In this document: piece by piece, positions 44,674-53,833 of the stretch
Layout of the letters: each line of letters opens with the position of its first letter
How positions within the stretch are numbered: position 1 is the first letter of the stretch
The notes under the pieces: generated by a model
What the model saw: only the letters and a program-made list of their open reading frames with translations
Told to the model about the DNA's origin: nothing
Database searches by the model: none
Position numbers and translations under genes: made by a program
Assembly: GCA_030591565.1 (NCBI GenBank)
Contig: JAUVAU010000004.1
Location: 1 to 64,000, forward strand
Direction of reading: 5' to 3'
Origin: Deltaproteobacteria bacterium
GTDB taxonomy: Bacteria > Desulfobacterota > Deferrisomatia > Deferrisomatales > BM512
DNA: 64,000 nt

Positions 44674-46035
44674 ATGACTCGCGAAGATATAGTAAAGCAG
44701 GTTACGGAAGGGTTGTCCTCGGGCAAGGTGCGCCCTTGGGGGGCTGAAACCGCCGCCCTGGAGTTGGGGGCGGAGGAGCCGGACCATATCACCCTGGGTA
44801 CGATGGCCCGCCGGGCCTATTTAGAGGAGAAGAGCGGCGTCAAGCTGAACCACATGAAGATGCTTGAGCGACCCTATTACGCTGAATATCTCTGCCCGGA
44901 GGATGGCACCGAGTGGACGCTGGCCTCGGATGATGAGGACCTTACCTGTTGCCTGTGTGGCAGCGCGCTCACGCCAAAGACCGCTTCCGGCAAGCCGGTG
45001 TGCAAGCCCCTGGTGCAGAATTACATTGGCGGCACCGAGGACTACTACAGCCTCGCCGGTGAGGTGTCGGTGGGCGGCGACGTTGAGGCCACCTTCACCA
45101 ATATCCTCTGCTACGGCACCGGGGTGGGGCATCTGGGGGTTGGGGTAGGGTGCTTTCAGTTAAACCGCTACAACGGCCCCATAGAGGTCAAGGTGGCCGA
45201 CTATGCCGGCGCGGCGAGGAACCTCGCCTTCGTCTTCGATGACGAGAGTGAGCGGGCGAGGGCCAGGGGGCTGATCAATGACAACCTGGACCCGATAATT
45301 GCGCAGATGAAGCAGAGCTTCCTGGATGACTTTGGCGGGGAGGTCTACTACGTGGACTTTCTTGAAAAACAGCACCACTCCGACCGCATCCTCCACTGCT
45401 GTTTCTACACCCGCTTTGGCGAGTATCGAGGCCACGGCTGCACGTCGCGGGCGACCGGCGTCGCCAAGAACTATATCGACGAGATGTTCACCCGCGAGGG
45501 GGTCAAGTGCAGGGTGTCGGTGATCGGGATGGGGCGCGACGGCGACCTCAAACCCTCGCCGCGCAACCGCAGGGGGCGCTACGTCTCAGCGCTGCAACGC
45601 ATCCCCATTGCGGTGTATGAGAAGAATATCGGACGCCCGGTGGATGATCTCCTCTCCTATATCGAGCTGGACCGGCAGGGAGTCACCGAGGAGCTTGGCT
45701 GGCCCGCCTACACCGGCATGGGCGGCGAGATAGTTCCGGCCTTCTATCGCACCTACAAGTGCAACCCGCGGCCTGAGATCGTCAGCTGCTATCAGAAGGT
45801 CTGGGCGGAGACTCGTGGCGGTGATCTCATCTTCGGCGTCGAGCTTCCCAATGTTGAAGTCGGCATCATCTCCGGCCCCGAAGGGATCGTGCCCCCCATC
45901 GCCAGGGAAGCCATGAAGATCAGCGGCATCAAAAACGCCAAAGAGTATTGCGCGGCGCTGGCGGCCGTCACCCTTGGGGGCGAGTTCAATTTCGCAACTC
46001 TTCACATAAAGGAAAAGCTCTACACCGGAAGGTGA
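44674..46035 (+). CDS. divergent HMG-CoA-reductase-like protein
   Basis: A 453-residue protein. By eye it follows the class I HMG-CoA reductase layout: MARRAYLEEKSGVKL (44-58) like the N-terminal RRxYLExxTG motif, NYIGG (116-120), GRDGDLKPSP (288-296) like the catalytic NYCTDKKPA loop, ELPNVEVGIISGPEGIVPP (390-408) like TMPSIEIGTVGGGTNLPP, and a final ALAAVTLGGEFNFATLH (428-444) like the VLAGELSLxAAxAAGH end. The catalytic Glu of TTEG and the Asp of GQD appear replaced. A cysteine cluster (C74, C92, C93, C95, C110) resembles a zinc ribbon. GGGGAG precedes the ATG. Function is not assigned. Confidence 0.55.
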   Translation: MTREDIVKQVTEGLSSGKVRPWGAETAALELGAEEPDHITLGTMARRAYLEEKSGVKLNHMKMLERPYYAEYLCPEDGTEWTLASDDEDLTCCLCGSALTPKTASGKPVCKPLVQNYIGGTEDYYSLAGEVSVGGDVEATFTNILCYGTGVGHLGVGVGCFQLNRYNGPIEVKVADYAGAARNLAFVFDDESERARARGLINDNLDPIIAQMKQSFLDDFGGEVYYVDFLEKQHHSDRILHCCFYTRFGEYRGHGCTSRATGVAKNYIDEMFTREGVKCRVSVIGMGRDGDLKPSPRNRRGRYVSALQRIPIAVYEKNIGRPVDDLLSYIELDRQGVTEELGWPAYTGMGGEIVPAFYRTYKCNPRPEIVSCYQKVWAETRGGDLIFGVELPNVEVGIISGPEGIVPPIAREAMKISGIKNAKEYCAALAAVTLGGEFNFATLHIKEKLYTGR

Positions 46036-46036
46036 C

Positions 46037-46298
46037 AGATCGCTGACAAAGCCCGTCTTTTCTCCGATTGACTTCGTCAGGCTAAGAAATGATCCTCGAA
46101 ATACGACAAGTATTCCTCCGGTTATTTCTTATCACCTTCCTTGTTGACTCGGCCCCTCTCGGGGCCTCGCCTGAAGGTGCGCTAATGCGCATCCAAGTTT
46201 TAGGACAGAAAACTTGCCTCGAAGAAAATCCAGCCCTTGTCAGCAATCTGTCGGGCTGGGTAAGTAGATAGACAGACAGTTGCGAGTAGACAATAAGG
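46037..46298 (-). repeat. family-1 repeat, copy D (long form, inverted)
   Basis: Starts two bases after the stop at 46035 and runs into the leader of the next gene. It carries the core hairpin and the three-hairpin block of copy C, but the outer arm (after about 46262) is shortened. Confidence 0.82.
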
Positions 46299-46303
46299 TG
46301 AGT

Positions 46304-47026
46304 ATGGGCGTCAAACTAGTCATAGCAAGCGGTCCGAGAAACTTTCCGGCTACGCTGGAGCTGCCCGAGGGTGAAGCTCCTTTTGGGGGGCTGCTCCTCT
46401 TCCACGGCTCCGATGGTTTCGGACCACAGCACGGGGCGCTGGGGCGCTGGTTTGCCGACAATGGGTATGTCACGCTGATGCCCCGCTGGTTTGGTCCCTC
46501 CACCCCCTATCTCCACTGGGATGGGCTGGTACAGGCTGATCTCGATGCCTTCTGGAAAGCGCTGGGCGAGGTTGAGGGGGTTGATTCCCGATGTCGCGGG
46601 CTGGCCGGGGCCAGTCGGGGCGGCGGGCTGGCGCTGGTAGCGGCTTCAAGGCTGACAGGGGTTGCGGCAGTGATAGACTATTTCGGCCTCACCCGCTGGT
46701 GTGGTGAGCTGGGGCTGGAAGAGATGCGGGGGCTTGAGCTTCAAACAGGGGAGGGGGAGACTCTGGGCTTCACACGCTCAATCACAGCGCCCATTATTGC
46801 GTTTCACGGGGAGGCGGACACCGTGGTCCCGGTGGGGGATACGCTGGCGCTGATGGAAGCGGGCAAGCGTTTTGGCCTCAAACTGGAAACGCACCTCTAT
46901 CCCGGCGTGGAGCACTCCTTCATCTGGCCGGACAATGACAAGTACGATGGGCAAGCCGACCGCGACGCCAGGGACAAGACGTTGAAGTTCCTTGCCCGCA
47001 ATCTTGATTGTGAAGAGAGCCGATGA
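46304..47026 (+). CDS. dienelactone-hydrolase-family alpha/beta hydrolase
   Basis: A 240-residue hydrolase. GGLLLFHGSDGFGPQHGALGRWFADNGYVTLMPRWFG is the family start (core LLLFHGSDGFG). The nucleophile elbow is GASRGG, so Ser replaces the Cys of classical dienelactone hydrolase; the acid is in HGEADTVVP and the His in YPGVEHSF. The ATG at 46304 lies just after a family-1 repeat; a TTG at 46280 is inside the repeat. The stop overlaps the next ATG. Confidence 0.85.
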   Translation: MGVKLVIASGPRNFPATLELPEGEAPFGGLLLFHGSDGFGPQHGALGRWFADNGYVTLMPRWFGPSTPYLHWDGLVQADLDAFWKALGEVEGVDSRCRGLAGASRGGGLALVAASRLTGVAAVIDYFGLTRWCGELGLEEMRGLELQTGEGETLGFTRSITAPIIAFHGEADTVVPVGDTLALMEAGKRFGLKLETHLYPGVEHSFIWPDNDKYDGQADRDARDKTLKFLARNLDCEESR

Positions 47027-47397
47027 GCGGATACGAAGCTGAGGAGCTGACCCAAGCGCAGGAAAGCCAACTGCTGGCCGCTCTCGTTGAGATGAAGAGC
47101 GAGCTGACGAGTCAGATCGCGGCTGGTGACGAAGGGGCCAAACCGGTTGATCTCGACCTGCCCATAGGCCGCATCTCTCGCATGGACGCGATGCAACAGC
47201 AGGCGATGCAGAAAGCTGGTCTGGAAGGGCTTAAACACAAGCTGCGGCTGGTCAGCCTGGCGCTGGCGAGCGGCGAGCGGGGCGATTACGGCTTTTGTCG
47301 CGAGTGCGACGAGCCGGTTGGTTTTCCCCGGCTGAAGGCGCGGCCTGAGACTCCCTTCTGTATTTCTTGTCAAGAGGCCAAAGAGGGTGGTGGTTGA
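47023..47397 (+). CDS. DksA/TraR-type C4 zinc-finger protein
   Basis: A 124-residue protein with an N-terminal helical hairpin and a C-terminal C4 zinc finger CRECDEPVGFPRLKARPETPFCISC (Cys pairs spaced as in DksA/TraR; RLKARPET matches). DksA-like proteins bind the RNA polymerase secondary channel. The ATGA overlap with the hydrolase gene indicates coupling. Confidence 0.9.
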   Translation: MSGYEAEELTQAQESQLLAALVEMKSELTSQIAAGDEGAKPVDLDLPIGRISRMDAMQQQAMQKAGLEGLKHKLRLVSLALASGERGDYGFCRECDEPVGFPRLKARPETPFCISCQEAKEGGG

Positions 47398-47545
47398 CCG
47401 ACTTCGCCTTCTTCCGGTGCCGGCTTCGTCTTTTCCCGCCTACCAGCGTCGCGTGCTCGCTCACGCCCTCGGCGTAGTAGGGCTACTGCCTCGTTCGCTC
47501 GCTTGCGCGTCTCCTTGGTGAGACGAGAAAATACATTACCGGAAT
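47398..47545. repeat. family-3 degenerate palindromic repeat
   Basis: Contains CGACTTCGCC...GCTTCGTCTTTTCCCG, AGCGTCGCGTGCTCGCTCACG and GCTTGCGCGTCTCCTTG. The same ordered words occur at 58853-58990 and, more weakly, 53655-53815. No gene is seen between 47398 and 47580. Confidence 0.6.
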
Positions 47546-47580
47546 GTTAATATACAAAGCCTGGCCCCCTGCCTCCATCC

Positions 47581-47937
47581 CTAAAAAAGAGGTTTGTTTT
47601 CGATCTTCTCGCACACACCCTCTTCGATGATCCCACCAGTTTCTTTAGAGTAAAACTCTCCGCTATACCTTAAAATCCAAAACCTCTTATCCCGGATTGA
47701 GGAGAACGTCGGCAAGTCAACTGTGTAGAGGTGTTCATCTACCTTAACAATTCCATCCCTTCTGGGGTTTTCGTTTAGGTCGGTCGCTTTTTTGTTCTCT
47801 GGGTCGATTTTTATATACGCGTTCAATGGCTTGGAATTGCCTGCATGGAAAGTATACGTGCATTTAAGGAGAAGTTCTTCGCACCATCCCTGCATGGGGA
47901 TGAGAGCCAGAAATAAAACCAAAAACAGAAGTTTCAT
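47581..47937 (-). CDS. small secreted protein of unknown function
   Basis: A 118-residue protein with a clear signal peptide (MKLLFLVLFLALIPMQGWCEE) and a beta-rich mature part with two further cysteines (LLLKCTYTFH and EEGVCEKIE). GGAAGGTGGG lies before the ATG at 47937. An upstream in-frame ATG at 48102 is rejected because it ignores this site and buries the signal peptide. I recognise no family. Confidence 0.6.
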   Translation of the reverse strand: MKLLFLVLFLALIPMQGWCEELLLKCTYTFHAGNSKPLNAYIKIDPENKKATDLNENPRRDGIVKVDEHLYTVDLPTFSSIRDKRFWILRYSGEFYSKETGGIIEEGVCEKIENKPLF

Positions 47938-48130
47938 TGCAATACCCACCTTCCACAGGAAAAGCTTCACGGAAAACATCATATGCAATGTGGTTATTCT
48001 CCATGCTAGAGAGGGGGGAGTCAACAGGGAGATGTGAGATTGGAATGCATGAGTTATGCAACCACTACGCGCATGTGGGAAGTGACTTGTAAAAGCGAGC
48101 AATAAGGGGTCGGGCCTTGTGTTTTAACAT

Positions 48131-48479
48131 TTTGCCTTTGACCTCCACCCCCACCGAGCTGTGCAGTGAGCGGATGAGGAGTCTTTGAGGGTCGGGTTGT
48201 CTGAGGCGAGGCGCTAGCCGAGCCGAGTTTCCGACCCTCCCTCAGACGCGAACGGTTCCCGAAGGGAAGCACATGTGCTCGAAGGGGCGCGTCTTTGCGG
48301 TACTTTCTCCGCGCAGAGAAAGTACCCTCGGGGTGCAGGGGACGAGTAGTCCCCGCATAACATAAAACCAATCCGATGCCGCTAAAAGGCCAAGCGCCCA
48401 GCGTAACAGGCCCAGCGGCCAGCGCCCCAAGTCTCGCGCCCAGCGAATAGGCCCAGCGGCCCAGAGCGCCCCCCTCCAC
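48131..48479 (+). repeat. family-2 structured repeat, copy 1
   Basis: About 350 bases ending next to the subtilase stop. Stems seen in order: GAGGGTCGG/CCGACCCTC (48196-48240), AGACGCG/CGCGTCT enclosing TTCCC-GAA-GGGAA and AGCAC/GTGCT, GGTACTTTCT/AGAAAGTACC, GGGGAC-GAGTA-GTCCCC, then a CCAGCG-rich tail. Copies 2 and 3 keep the stems with different sequences. Confidence 0.82.
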
Positions 48480-51400
48480 CTAAAGTTCCATAATGAAGCA
48501 ACCGCCCCCGCTGCTGCTGTCGTTACCCAATGAAGGCGTCTCCACGTCCAGGCAGTTGGAGTTGCCGTTGGCGTCCAGGTCCTGGATACCGCAACCACAC
48601 TCTCCAGGTACGGTCTTCAACGGATCGGAGGGACATTCGTCTACACAGTCCAGTACACCGTCGCCATCATTGTCGATGTCGGCGTAATCGCAGCCGCATA
48701 TTCCGGGAGCTGTTTTTAGGGAGTATTCGGGGCAACCATCAACGCAATCGGCGACGCCATCCATGTCGGTATCGGCGTCGGGTGTCCCGCAGCCGCACTG
48801 TCCGGGGGCAATCTTTAGCGGATCTTCGAGGCAGAGGTCTTCGTAGTCTCCGATGCCGTTAAAGTCATACGCCTTTAGTTGAACGGCGTAGTCCAGATCG
48901 TCAAAAAGCTCCTTTGTGTCCAGGTCTACGTAAAGGAGGTCAACTCCGTTGTCGCCATCCAGGTCCGCGACCGCGGGGCCGGAGCAGTTGTAGAAGTTTC
49001 CGTAAAACGCATTTTCATAGAGGCAGTAGTCAGGGATCACAATTTCGGTTGACCCCGGTCCGTCGGTAATTGCCAGACCCTTGTCGGTGATATGCAGGAT
49101 TTCCGGGTCGTTATCTCCATCGAGGTCGGCGACCAGCAGCCCCGCAGGCATGTTGCTGACAGGCACCGAATACTTCATGGTACCGGTTGAGGTAAAGACG
49201 GAGAGGGCGTCCTGTTCGGCTATGACCACTTCCACAAAGCCGTCGCCATCTACGTCAGCCGCAACAATAGGGCCGCCGCGGGCAATGGGCCAGTTGCCGA
49301 TGGGTGAGCCTGTGGCGTCTAAAACCATTGTGCTGGGGCCATCATTGCAATCGGCATCTCCAATCTCGATACAATCATCCGAAACCACTATCTCAGCTGC
49401 TCCATCGTTGTCGATGTCCACTAGCGAGAGCCATGTGTGGGTGCCCCACACCATGAAGTAGGGCCAGCCACCTGAGACAGTCGCGCCATTGGATTCGTAA
49501 GCGGCCACGTGGCAGGTGTCGTCAAACCACCCATCGTCATGTTCGCATAGCGCGACCACTATCTCGTTTTGAGAGTCGCCGTCAATGTCCGCGACCGCCA
49601 CCCTGGATGAATCCACCGGGTCAAGGTAGTAAGAGGGCAGGCTCGGGTAAGGTGAATACCAGGGTATGGGCCAATTGGGTACGTTGGTGTTGTTGTGGCG
49701 GATGACATTGATATCCTGACCCACATGCGCCACCACCTCCGCGCCGGTCAGGCCGTCGATCTCGGCAAGACAGAAATCGTGAACCTTGTCGAGGCCAGTT
49801 CGGGGCCAGCCGCTCACCACCGCGCCGCTTTGTGCATGCCAGGCGACTAGTCCCCAATCCTGTGCAAAGAAGGATGCGACGATCTCAAGGTCGCCGTCAC
49901 CATCAATGTCTACCGCCGCCAGGTGGCTGACCGATGGTGTCAGCCCGGAGGCGTCAGGGGAGGGGATTGACACCGGCCACCCATTGACATATGTGCCATT
50001 TTCTTTGAAATACACCTTCCCATTGAATGAGTAGGCGACTTCCTGGGTGCCATCATTGTCGTAATCGGTAACGAGGGGCGATGATACGCGGTCGGCCTCA
50101 AAGGGTTCGTCTATCGCTGTGGGGAAGGTGGGAACACTGTTGAAACCGACGACGCCACCAAAACGCCCGTGGTAGGTCGTCTCAATCAATTCGCCGCTTA
50201 ACAGCTCCCGGTCGCTCGTAATCGTGACCAGATAGGTGAAGCGTGTTCCCGGCTCGACAGGGGCCACCGTGGTCGGGATGGTTGCGGTGGCAAAACTCAG
50301 CGGCTCCATTGAACCGAGCTGGGCTGTCGGCAGAGTCGTGAATATGCCTGGAGGCTCGGTGGTCACGTCCACCGTGATGTTGGTCATCACACCGCTGTAG
50401 TTTTTGAGCGTAATTTTAAGGTCAACCCTTTCGCCGGGTGAGGGCGTCTTGTCGCCGTCGCTGTTGACGGAGTCGTCAGCGACGAGCGCAACGAGTTTAA
50501 TCAGTGAGGTGGCCTCCGTTGTCAGGGCGCGTCGGGCGTTGGCGCGGCCCCGGCCCGTGAGTCCTATATATTCGGGGTTGAGGTGGTCGATATTGTCGGC
50601 AGAGTTGACCGCCTGTGCCATGATTTGGCCGACTCCCCAATCGGGATTGAGTCCCACGATCAGGGCTGCGAGCCCGGTGATGTGGGGGGCCGCCATTGAA
50701 GTCCCCCTTATGCGGACGAAGTTGGTGTCAACTGTCAAGCCGCTACTGAAAGTGTTGGTGGAGGCTAATAGCGAAAGGATATTCAAGTAGTCGGCATTGC
50801 TGGTGCTGTTGGCGCTGTTGCCGCCGGGTGCGGAGATGTCAACCTTGCCGCCCCAGTTGCTAAAGTCGGATTTAATATCCCCGGTGTCGGTGGAGCCCAC
50901 CAGCAGGATGTTGGCCTTGTTCCTGAGGGCGTCGCGGTTTACGTCGTAGTTGTCGTTACCCGCCGAGAAGACGACCACCGCGCCCATTGAGACGGCGTAG
51001 TCTATGGCGTCCCCTATCACCGTGTCCTCAGAGGAGGAACCCCAGGAGTTGTTTATCACGTCCGCGCCGTTGTCGGCGGCGAAGATGAGGCCCAGGGCCA
51101 GGACGCTTGAGTACGCATTGGGGAAGACCTTGACCGGCATTATCTTGGCCTGGGGGGCGACGCCGGTGATGCCGAAACTATTGTCCGCTATAGCAGCAAT
51201 GGTGCCGGCCACGTGCGTTCCGTGTCCGTAGTAGTCGTCAGGGTCGTTGTCGTCGTCGGAGAAATCATAACCGACCATCGTGCCGTCGGTGCCTGTGTAG
51301 ATGTTGCTGTTGAGGTCCGCATGGGTGTAGTCCACGCCGGTGTCCACCACGGCTACGATCACATCATTGCCAAGGGCGACATCCCAGGCGGCCCCCAGCT

Positions 51401-52037
51401 CCATATTTTTTAGTCCCCAGAGGTCGTCATAACCCTGGTTCCAGCTGTTTGAAGAGGAGAAGAAGGGGTCGTTGGGAGTGTGATGGAGCACACCCATTGT
51501 GTCGGGGTGCGCGTAGAGGACTCCGTCCATTTGGGAATAGGCCTGGGCCGCCGCGTGCGCGTCGGTTCCGGCACGCAGCTCGAATACGTAGACCCTGCTG
51601 AAGTCAGGTGTTTGAGCGTTACTCGGCGCGCGGGCCGCACGTTTGCTGAACCGGCTTTTCACCTCTGACACATGGGTCTGGAATTCATCTGTGGCGCGTG
51701 CTGCAAACTCCGCCAAACCGCTGAGGTTGTCCATCTCGGGTTCGGAGGGGGCCAGGGCCGATTTGAAGAGTTTTTTGACGGAGACTACGCCAAAGCGCGC
51801 ATTCAGAGTTGTCAAAGCCGAGACGGAGGCGCTCTGCTTTAGCGCCTCCCCTGCTCCGGGCAGCCGGTCGGCGATGGTCCCAACCCCGGACTCGCTTGAG
51901 AATTTGACGACGATTTTATTTACAGCGGCTCTTTTTGGTGGAGGAGGTGCGCCCCTATCGGCAAAAACGGGTGACACTATCAAGGGGATGGCGACAAGTG
52001 ACGCCGTTACTGCTTTTGCGAGAACGATGAAACGCAT
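48480..52037 (-). CDS. secreted subtilisin-like protease with FG-GAP and calcium repeats
   Basis: About 1185 residues. Signal peptide, an I9-like prodomain, then an S8 catalytic domain with Asp in VVDTGVDYTHAD, His in GHGTHVAGT and Ser in GTSMAAPHITG. At least seven FG-GAP/VCBS-like motifs follow (e.g. VADIDGDSQNEIVVA), then thrombospondin-type-3-like calcium repeats (DADTDMDGVADCVDGCP, DIDNDGDGVLDCVDECP). It ends NDSSSGGGCFIMEL, a short tail shared with the protein at 63548. GGGAG before ATG 52037 decides the start; ATG 52163 would hide the signal peptide. Confidence 0.92.
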   Translation of the reverse strand: MRFIVLAKAVTASLVAIPLIVSPVFADRGAPPPPKRAAVNKIVVKFSSESGVGTIADRLPGAGEALKQSASVSALTTLNARFGVVSVKKLFKSALAPSEPEMDNLSGLAEFAARATDEFQTHVSEVKSRFSKRAARAPSNAQTPDFSRVYVFELRAGTDAHAAAQAYSQMDGVLYAHPDTMGVLHHTPNDPFFSSSNSWNQGYDDLWGLKNMELGAAWDVALGNDVIVAVVDTGVDYTHADLNSNIYTGTDGTMVGYDFSDDDNDPDDYYGHGTHVAGTIAAIADNSFGITGVAPQAKIMPVKVFPNAYSSVLALGLIFAADNGADVINNSWGSSSEDTVIGDAIDYAVSMGAVVVFSAGNDNYDVNRDALRNKANILLVGSTDTGDIKSDFSNWGGKVDISAPGGNSANSTSNADYLNILSLLASTNTFSSGLTVDTNFVRIRGTSMAAPHITGLAALIVGLNPDWGVGQIMAQAVNSADNIDHLNPEYIGLTGRGRANARRALTTEATSLIKLVALVADDSVNSDGDKTPSPGERVDLKITLKNYSGVMTNITVDVTTEPPGIFTTLPTAQLGSMEPLSFATATIPTTVAPVEPGTRFTYLVTITSDRELLSGELIETTYHGRFGGVVGFNSVPTFPTAIDEPFEADRVSSPLVTDYDNDGTQEVAYSFNGKVYFKENGTYVNGWPVSIPSPDASGLTPSVSHLAAVDIDGDGDLEIVASFFAQDWGLVAWHAQSGAVVSGWPRTGLDKVHDFCLAEIDGLTGAEVVAHVGQDINVIRHNNTNVPNWPIPWYSPYPSLPSYYLDPVDSSRVAVADIDGDSQNEIVVALCEHDDGWFDDTCHVAAYESNGATVSGGWPYFMVWGTHTWLSLVDIDNDGAAEIVVSDDCIEIGDADCNDGPSTMVLDATGSPIGNWPIARGGPIVAADVDGDGFVEVVIAEQDALSVFTSTGTMKYSVPVSNMPAGLLVADLDGDNDPEILHITDKGLAITDGPGSTEIVIPDYCLYENAFYGNFYNCSGPAVADLDGDNGVDLLYVDLDTKELFDDLDYAVQLKAYDFNGIGDYEDLCLEDPLKIAPGQCGCGTPDADTDMDGVADCVDGCPEYSLKTAPGICGCDYADIDNDGDGVLDCVDECPSDPLKTVPGECGCGIQDLDANGNSNCLDVETPSLGNDSSSGGGCFIMEL

Positions 52038-52095
52038 GGTTACTCCCGTATTTAAATACCCTGTAAATAAGGGCAAAATAGCGAAAAACTCCCTA

Positions 52096-52923
52096 TCAGG
52101 ACTCTGTCTTGAATAAATGAACATCCCGCTGGGGGAAGGGTATGGATATCTTCTCTTCGTCAAACCGCTCTTTTATGCTGCGCATTACACTGAAATAGAC
52201 ATCCCAGTAGTCCTCGGTTTTTGCCCAGGGGCGGACCACGAAGTTCACGCTGGAGTCGCCCAGCTCCACCACCTCGACCATCGGTGCGGGATCGGAAAGC
52301 ACTGCGGGGTGTTTGTCCAGGATGTCGAGCAGGACGTTGCGGGATTTCTCGATATCGTCGCTGTAGCCGATCCCGGCGGTCATATCCACCCTGCGGGTGT
52401 CGTTGCCGGTTATGTTGACTATGGTGCCCTCGGTAAGCGCCGAGTTGGGGAGGATGATCTTGCGGTTGTCCGGGCCGGACATCGTAGTGGTGAAGATGCC
52501 TATCTCCTTTACCGTGCCGGCATGACCAGCGGCCTCAATGAAGTCATCGACCCTGAAGGGGCGGAAGATGAGCAGAAGCACCCCGGCTGCGAAGTTGGAC
52601 AACGAACCCTGCAACGCCAGGCCGATTGCAAACCCCGCCGCGCCCATGAGGGCCACAAAGGAGGTGGTCTCGATGCCGAACTTGCTCAATGCCGCAATGA
52701 TGGCGAAGGCGATAACTGCGTAGTAGGAGAGATGTCCGAAGAAGCCCACCAGGGCCTTATCGGCTTTCATCCTTTTCAGGGCGCCCCTGACCATCTTCGC
52801 GACAATCGAGGCGATTATCTTGCCCAGGATGAGGATGGCAAGCGCGCCTATGACACGCAGACCGAAGGAGGTGATGATGGGAATGGCAGAGTCGATCAGA
52901 TTTCTTGCCGTCTCTTCATTCAT
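52096..52923 (-). CDS. small-conductance mechanosensitive channel (MscS family)
   Basis: About 275 residues with three hydrophobic segments; the pore helix and beta domain show GFAIGLALQGSLSNFAAGVLLLIFRPFRVDDFI (core LQGSLSNFAAGV) and PNSALTEGTIVNIT. It releases solutes on hypo-osmotic shock. ATG 52923 (MNEETARNL) has AGAGGG upstream; ATG 53004 is the longer alternative. Confidence 0.92.
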   Translation of the reverse strand: MNEETARNLIDSAIPIITSFGLRVIGALAILILGKIIASIVAKMVRGALKRMKADKALVGFFGHLSYYAVIAFAIIAALSKFGIETTSFVALMGAAGFAIGLALQGSLSNFAAGVLLLIFRPFRVDDFIEAAGHAGTVKEIGIFTTTMSGPDNRKIILPNSALTEGTIVNITGNDTRRVDMTAGIGYSDDIEKSRNVLLDILDKHPAVLSDPAPMVEVVELGDSSVNFVVRPWAKTEDYWDVYFSVMRSIKERFDEEKISIPFPQRDVHLFKTES

Positions 52924-53119
52924 TTCTATGCCCTCTTTTGTAACCTCTGTGAAAAATGGTGGCAATGCGTTCGATATTGTAACCGTGGCTACCGCATAAC
53001 TCAAGAATAGGGGAAAATGCGAAAGATACGGTAAACTTGATCCCGGTCATATGCTGAAAGGGCTATGGGGTATACACTTGTGGCCGTAATTCTATCTTTA
53101 AAAGGCCGGGAGAGTACTT

Positions 53120-53638
53120 TTGGAAATCAAGAAATTCACTGTCGCAATAATCATGCTAATCGTCACGGGCCTCACTGTGGCCGGGGGGGCGGCTGCCGAG
53201 ACGCAGTGCTCGCCCGAGCTGCTGGAGGCGATGAAAAACCACCTGGGCGAGATACAGTACCCGGAGAACATGATCCGTGAGTCCACCCGGCAGGAGCCCT
53301 TCGGGGTGGTACCCACCAAGGGGTTCGACCTCGCGGCCCATGAGTGCCACACGATGGCCGGGCAGGCCTACAAGGTTTACGGCGAGGGCAAGTGCGTCCC
53401 GGGGGAGGAAGAGTGGCTGGCGATCGTCAAGTATCCCTTCAAGCTCTTCTACCGCAAAGCCCCGACTGAAGAGGAACTCTTCGAACTCAACTGGAATGCG
53501 GGGACCGACGGCCTCTGGCGCGTGACCTTCGAAGAGACCCACAACGGCTGGGTGGCGGTGGGGCAGCGAGAGGAGTTGGATTTGGATGGGGGTGGTGGTG
53601 GTGGCTCAGGTCATCCTGAAGGTGGTGGTGAAAAATAA
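53120..53638 (+). CDS. secreted protein of unknown function with Gly-rich tail
   Basis: A 172-residue protein with a signal peptide (VAIIMLIVTGLTVAGGAAA) and three cysteines in the mature part (QCSPELL, HECHTMAG, GKCVPGEEEW). The C-terminus is a low-complexity Gly/His segment (DGGGGGGSGHPEGGGEK). The TTG start at 53120 has GGGAGAG upstream. I recognise no family. Confidence 0.6.
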   Translation: MEIKKFTVAIIMLIVTGLTVAGGAAAETQCSPELLEAMKNHLGEIQYPENMIRESTRQEPFGVVPTKGFDLAAHECHTMAGQAYKVYGEGKCVPGEEEWLAIVKYPFKLFYRKAPTEEELFELNWNAGTDGLWRVTFEETHNGWVAVGQREELDLDGGGGGGSGHPEGGGEK

Positions 53639-53640
53639 AA

Positions 53641-53815
53641 CGAATTTGCTGTGTCGGGGCCGACTGCGCCTCTCGTCCAAATAACTACGTCGCACACTCC
53701 TCGTTGACCTAGCCGTATTATTCATACTGTCGTCGGCCAACTCGTCGCTTAGCTCCTTGCCTTTGAACGAGATGCTGTGTCGGGCGGCTACGCCGGAAAA
53801 ACGCTAAAACTAAAG
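53641..53815. repeat. family-3 degenerate palindromic repeat
   Basis: Shows the family-3 order: GACTGCGCCTCTCGTCC, TACGTCGCACACTC, CGTATTATTCATACTG, CGCTTAGCTCCTTGCC. It is more decayed than the copies at 58.7-59.0 kb. No gene lies in this gap. Confidence 0.5.
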
Positions 53816-53833
53816 ACCTCCAAGTTTCCATAG

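Noticed and set aside
44674-46035. Calling the gene a genuine HMG-CoA reductase
   Set aside because: The Glu of TTEG and the Asp of GQD are not found at the expected places, so only a distant relationship is claimed.
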